From positions 124,001-188,000 of the forward strand of contig NZ_CP009321.1 in NCBI RefSeq assembly GCF_000959725.1: DNA of 64,000 bases, in the 5' to 3' direction. The notes below the pieces were generated by a model. The model saw nothing but the letters and a program-made list of their open reading frames with translations, had not been told where the DNA came from and did not search any database. Below are positions 61,008 to 64,000 of this stretch, piece after piece. Positions within the stretch are counted from its first letter, which is position 1. Each line of letters starts with the position of its first letter. Source of the DNA: Burkholderia gladioli. GTDB lineage: Bacteria > Pseudomonadota > Gammaproteobacteria > Burkholderiales > Burkholderiaceae. A program made the translations under genes and the position numbers.

Positions 61008-61274
61008 ATGAAGACGTCCAGATTCACGGAAAGCCAGATCATCGGGATTTTGAAACAGGCCGAAGCCGGAACACCCGTGCCGGAGTTGTGCCGCGAGCAC
61101 GGGATGAGCAGCGCGAGCTTCTACAAATGGCGCTCGAAATACGGCGGCATGGACGCGGCGCTGATGACCCGGATGAAGGAGCTTGAAGCGGAGAACGCGA
61201 GGCTCAAGAAGATGTACGCCGAAGAACGACTCAAGGCCGAAGTGGTGCGTGAGGCGCTCGAAAAAAAGTGGTGA
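61008..61274 (+). CDS. IS3-family OrfA
   Basis: An 88-residue helix-turn-helix protein starting [20 protein letters not shown], with [14 protein letters not shown] and a leucine-zipper-like C-terminus. It ends at an AAAAAAAG run (61262-61269) overlapping OrfB, a typical programmed -1 frameshift site. Confidence 0.92.
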   Translation: MKTSRFTESQIIGILKQAEAGTPVPELCREHGMSSASFYKWRSKYGGMDAALMTRMKELEAENARLKKMYAEERLKAEVVREALEKKW

Positions 61275-61937
61275 GGCCATCTCGTCGGCGCGAGATGGCC
61301 ATGCGTGCTGTCAAGGATCGGGCGATGAGCGTACGGGCGGCCTGTGAGGCGTTTGGCGTGAGCGAGACCTGCTACCGCTACCAGGCAAAGCGCTGCCCGG
61401 AAAACGGGGTGATCGCCGAGTGGCTTGTGAAACTCACGCATAACCAGCGCAACTGGGGCTTTGGCCTATGCTTCCTGTACCTGCGCAACGTGAAGGGCTT
61501 CGTCTGGAATCACAAACGCGTTTACCGCATCTATCGCGAACTGGAACTGAATCTGCGGATCAAGCCACGCAAACGACTGATGCGTGAGCAACCGGAACCA
61601 CTGGCCGTGCCGCAGGCACTGAACGAGTGCTGGTCAATGGATTTCATGCACGATCAGCTTGCCGATGGGCGTAGCATCCGGCTGTTCAACGTGATTGACG
61701 ACTTCAACCGGGAAGGCCTGTGCATCGAGGTGGACTTCTCGTTGCCGGCGCTACGTGTTATCCGGTCCCTGGATCAGGTGATCGAATGGCGCGGCAAGCC
61801 GCTGAAGATCCGCTGCGACAACGGACCGGAATATGTCAGCGATGCGCTCAGGGACTGGGCCGCTCGACGCGGCATCGTTCTGCAGTTTATCCAGCCCGGC
61901 AAGCCACAATAGAACGCGTACATCGAGCGTTACAACA
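61268..61937 (+). pseudogene. IS3-family OrfB, amber codon and IS66 truncation
   Basis: The integrase-core frame contains the first two DDE aspartates ([24 protein letters not shown]). A TAG at 61910-61912 follows PGKPQ exactly where the family reads PGKPQQNAYIERYN. The catalytic glutamate (YIER) therefore lies after the stop. A few codons later the IS66 element begins, removing the rest. The transposase is dead. Confidence 0.9.
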
Positions 61938-62025
61938 GTAAGCGGTCTTTGAAGGACGCCATTGCACGGCGAGGCTGATTCCCCGAGGCTACGTGTCCAT
62001 GTTCAATGAGCGTGGACAGGTGTGC

Positions 62026-62502
62026 ATGAACGAGCAAGATGGAGGTTTGCAGAGCCGGTTGGTGGTCGATCTCAAGCGAGACGGACGGCGCAAGTACGAC
62101 GAGGATGCGAAGCGCGAGTTGATACAGGCGTGTCTGAAGCCTGGGGTGTCTATCGCGCGGACGGCCATGGAACACGACATCAATCCGAACCTCGTTCGGA
62201 CGTGGATTTCCAAGTATCAGCGCGAACAAGCCGCGGGCGAGATAGTCAGCTCCGCGACGGAGTCGTCACGAGAGGCTCGCGTCGAGTTGTCGACGGCTCC
62301 CGTGCCTGAGGAATCCGCCTTTATGCAGGTCGTCACCTCTGCAGCTGCCCCCACTCCGGCTATATCGGCTGCAGTGTTCTCGCTGAATGTGCACTTACCA
62401 AACGGCGTTTCCTTGGAGTTGAGCCAGGCGAACTTCGATGAGCTGACGATACTCGTCCAGATGCTCGGGAGGCTGCCGTGTTCCGGTTCGACGAAGGGCT
62501 GA
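62026..62502 (+). CDS. tnpA: IS66 TnpA (Orf1, copy 3)
   Basis: A ~158-residue protein with the helix-turn-helix KYDEDAKRELIQACLKPGVS and IARTAMEHDINPNLVRTWIS. I chose the ATG at 62026 (MNEQDGGLQSRLV) by comparison with copy 2; an in-frame start at 61993 is possible. It overlaps tnpB by 25 bases. Confidence 0.92.
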   Translation: MNEQDGGLQSRLVVDLKRDGRRKYDEDAKRELIQACLKPGVSIARTAMEHDINPNLVRTWISKYQREQAAGEIVSSATESSREARVELSTAPVPEESAFMQVVTSAAAPTPAISAAVFSLNVHLPNGVSLELSQANFDELTILVQMLGRLPCSGSTKG

Positions 62503-62828
62503 AGGTCTACCTGCATCGCGATCCGGTCGACTTCCGCATGGGCATCAACGGGCTGTCGATCCTGGTCGAACAGGCGATGCGCCTGAACCCTATGACCTCG
62601 GCACTGTTCGTCTTCGGCAACCGCCGTCGTGATCGAGTCAAGATCCTCGGCTGGGGCGGCAACGGTTTCTGGTTGCTGCTCAAGCGACTCGAAGCCGACC
62701 GCTTCGTCTGGCCGAACGGAGGCGACACGATCACGCTCAGCGTTGAGCAGTTGCATTGGCTGCTCGACGGAATCGACCTGGCCGTGATCCAGAAGCATCC
62801 CCAGCGATATTACGCGCGGATGAGCTGA
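62478..62828 (+). CDS. tnpB: IS66 TnpB (Orf2, copy 3)
   Basis: A 116-residue IS66 Orf2 protein (VDFRMGINGLSILVEQAMRL; FVFGNRRRDRVKILGWGGNG). Intact. Confidence 0.95.
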   Translation: MFRFDEGLKVYLHRDPVDFRMGINGLSILVEQAMRLNPMTSALFVFGNRRRDRVKILGWGGNGFWLLLKRLEADRFVWPNGGDTITLSVEQLHWLLDGIDLAVIQKHPQRYYARMS

Positions 62829-62859
62829 ACACCACGCGGGTGACATGGTCTAATCGGCC

Positions 62860-64000
62860 ATGCCGAACAACCCCGTCATGTTGAGCGCCGAGGAGTACAA
62901 GGCGCTGATTGCCGCGAGCGCCGAACGCGATGCGCTGCGCGGTGAGCTTCGGCTCGTGACGGCTCAGCGCGATCTGGCCGAAGAGAAGCTGCGGGCCTAC
63001 AAGCACGAACTGTTCGGCGCATCGAGCGAAGCGCGCCATGCCGATCAGCTCGGCCTGTTCAACGAAGCCGAGGCACTTGCGACGGCTACCGACGCGCCCG
63101 CGCGCGAGGACGTGCCCGGCACATCGGTCGCCGCCCACACGCGAGGCAAGCGCGGGCGCAAACCCCTCGATCCGAACCTGCCGCGCGAGGTCGTGCGGCA
63201 CGAGTTGCCCGAGTCCGAACGGTTCTGCGCGCATGATGGCCATGCTCTCGTCGAGATCGGCGTGGAAACGAGCGAACAGCTCGACGTGATTCCCGAGCAG
63301 GTGCGCGTCGTTCAGCACCAGCGGGTCAAGTACGCCTGCCCGTGCTGTGATCTCGGTATCAAGGTTACGCCGGCACCAGCGCGCATCATTGCGCGCGGGC
63401 TGCTCACGGAATCCGCGCTGGCGTGGATCATCACCGGCAAGTACCAGTACGGTATGCCACTGTATCGCCAGGCCACGCTGCTGCGTCGCTTCGGCGGCGA
63501 CATCTCGTCGAACACGCTGGCCGCCAGCGTGGTGCGGGTGGGGCTCGCCACGCAGCCGGTGATCAACCTGATGCGCGACGCGCTGCTCGAATCGAACTTG
63601 ATCTACGGCGACGAAACCACGTTCCAGGTGCTGAAGGAGCCGGGACGAAGACCGCAGGCGAAGAGCTACCTATGGGCGCAGGTCAACGGCTCAGGGCCGC
63701 CGGTACGGATGTTCTCGTACTCGCCGGGGCGCGGCGCCCAGCATGCGCAGAAGCTGTATGCCGGCGTACAGCCCGGCACTGCGCTGATGACGGATGGCTA
63801 CGAGCTCTATAACGGCATCGCCCACGATCACCAACTCGTGCATCTCGGATGCTGGGCACACGTGCGCCGCGGCTTCATCAAGGCTGAGGAGTCGGTGCCG
63901 AAGACGGCACGCTCACCGGATCTGCTGGCCACACGCTTCGTCGTGCTGATCGGTAAGCTGTTCGCAGCCGAGGCGCGCAGTGCGAAGTGGGCGCCCGAAC
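62860..64000 (+). CDS. tnpC: IS66 TnpC transposase (copy 3, partial at window edge)
   Basis: From ATG 62860 (MPNNPVMLSAEEYKALIAAS) the frame is open for 380 codons to the end of the window. Zinc-binding CPCCDLGIK and catalytic regions LIYGDETTFQVL and LMTDGYELYNG are present. The C-terminus, including the NPCENAIRPF region, lies outside. Confidence 0.95.
   Translation, partial: MPNNPVMLSAEEYKALIAASAERDALRGELRLVTAQRDLAEEKLRAYKHELFGASSEARHADQLGLFNEAEALATATDAPAREDVPGTSVAAHTRGKRGRKPLDPNLPREVVRHELPESERFCAHDGHALVEIGVETSEQLDVIPEQVRVVQHQRVKYACPCCDLGIKVTPAPARIIARGLLTESALAWIITGKYQYGMPLYRQATLLRRFGGDISSNTLAASVVRVGLATQPVINLMRDALLESNLIYGDETTFQVLKEPGRRPQAKSYLWAQVNGSGPPVRMFSYSPGRGAQHAQKLYAGVQPGTALMTDGYELYNGIAHDHQLVHLGCWAHVRRGFIKAEESVPKTARSPDLLATRFVVLIGKLFAAEARSAKWAPE

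Larger units (their letters stand above)
60930..61937 (+). mobile_element. IS3-family element (IS407-group-like), interrupted by IS66
   Basis: The left end is near TGAACGGTAGTCCCCCCAAG (60930). OrfA and OrfB follow. The element is cut at 61937 by the third IS66 copy, so the right inverted repeat and target duplication cannot be seen. Confidence 0.8.
61938..64000 (+). mobile_element. IS66-family element, copy 3 (runs off right edge)
   Basis: The left end GTAAGCGGTCTTTGAAGGAC at 61938 is the classic IS66 terminus. The element is inserted into the IS3-family OrfB. tnpA, tnpB and the start of tnpC follow on the plus strand. It is diverged from copies 1 and 2, so it is a different IS66 lineage. 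Confidence 0.9.

Noticed and set aside
1..64000. tRNA, rRNA or riboswitch genes
   Set aside because: No cloverleaf, rRNA segment or known riboswitch consensus was noticed by reading. A covariance-model search would be decisive.

Overview
The window is high-GC DNA with Burkholderia-type gene content: a bcp-type contact-dependent inhibition (CDI) locus in the A-I-B order, DUF746 and DUF3701 families, and Burkholderiales IS66, IS256, IS3, IS5 and IS110 elements. No core chromosomal genes, rRNA or tRNA genes were seen. The abundance of insertion sequences, recombinases, a toxin-antitoxin pair and small orphan genes points to a plasmid, a secondary replicon or a large genomic island. Genus assignment is inference.

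Layout. 1-6.5 kb: a polyamine/spermidine-type ABC uptake operon on the minus strand (binding protein running off the edge, fused permease), a divergent GNAT acetyltransferase and AraC regulator, a ribbon-helix-helix repressor with a probable self-operator, and an unrecognised protein with an NGHHR motif. 6.5-24 kb: a Tn7-like transposon with repeat arrays at both ends. Its transposition genes (TnsA-like, TnsB, TnsC, TniQ) and its cargo all read right to left. The cargo is a two-partner secretion/CDI locus: a 3092-aa BcpA/CdiA exoprotein, a small membrane immunity candidate, the BcpB/CdiB transporter, and a zinc-ribbon DUF746 protein coupled to it.

24-27.2 kb: a junkyard with a ~130-bp inverted repeat, an IS110-family remnant split by an IS3-family (IS2-group) element with a perfect 5-bp target duplication, and an IS5-family element ending 10 bp before a LysR gene. 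27.2-36.6 kb: a LysR-headed catabolic cluster with a VOC extradiol-type dioxygenase, two flavin monooxygenases, a beta-keto-acid cleavage enzyme, an alpha/beta hydrolase of the dihydroxypseudooxynicotine-hydrolase type, a cyclase-family metal hydrolase and an outer-membrane protein. It looks like a complete route for oxidising, ring-opening and trimming an aromatic or N-heteroaromatic compound; the substrate cannot be named from sequence.

36.7-40.4 kb: a truncated IS256 element abutting an intact IS66 element. 40.4-54 kb: accessory genes (four orphan genes, a PIN-like protein, a decayed GNAT toxin, an HNH endonuclease, a possible abortive-infection-like protein, a DUF4238 protein, a DUF3701 tyrosine recombinase lacking the expected tyrosine). 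There is also an IS5/IS427 element and an array of four CAACTAAAGTTGT-like repeats resembling an orphan end of another Tn7/Tni-type element. 54-64 kb: a second degenerate recombinase, a Phd/VapC-type toxin-antitoxin pair, small plasmid-style genes including a GIY-YIG protein, a frameshifted IS66, an exported-protein gene cut by an IS3-family element, and a third IS66 inserted into that element and running off the right edge.
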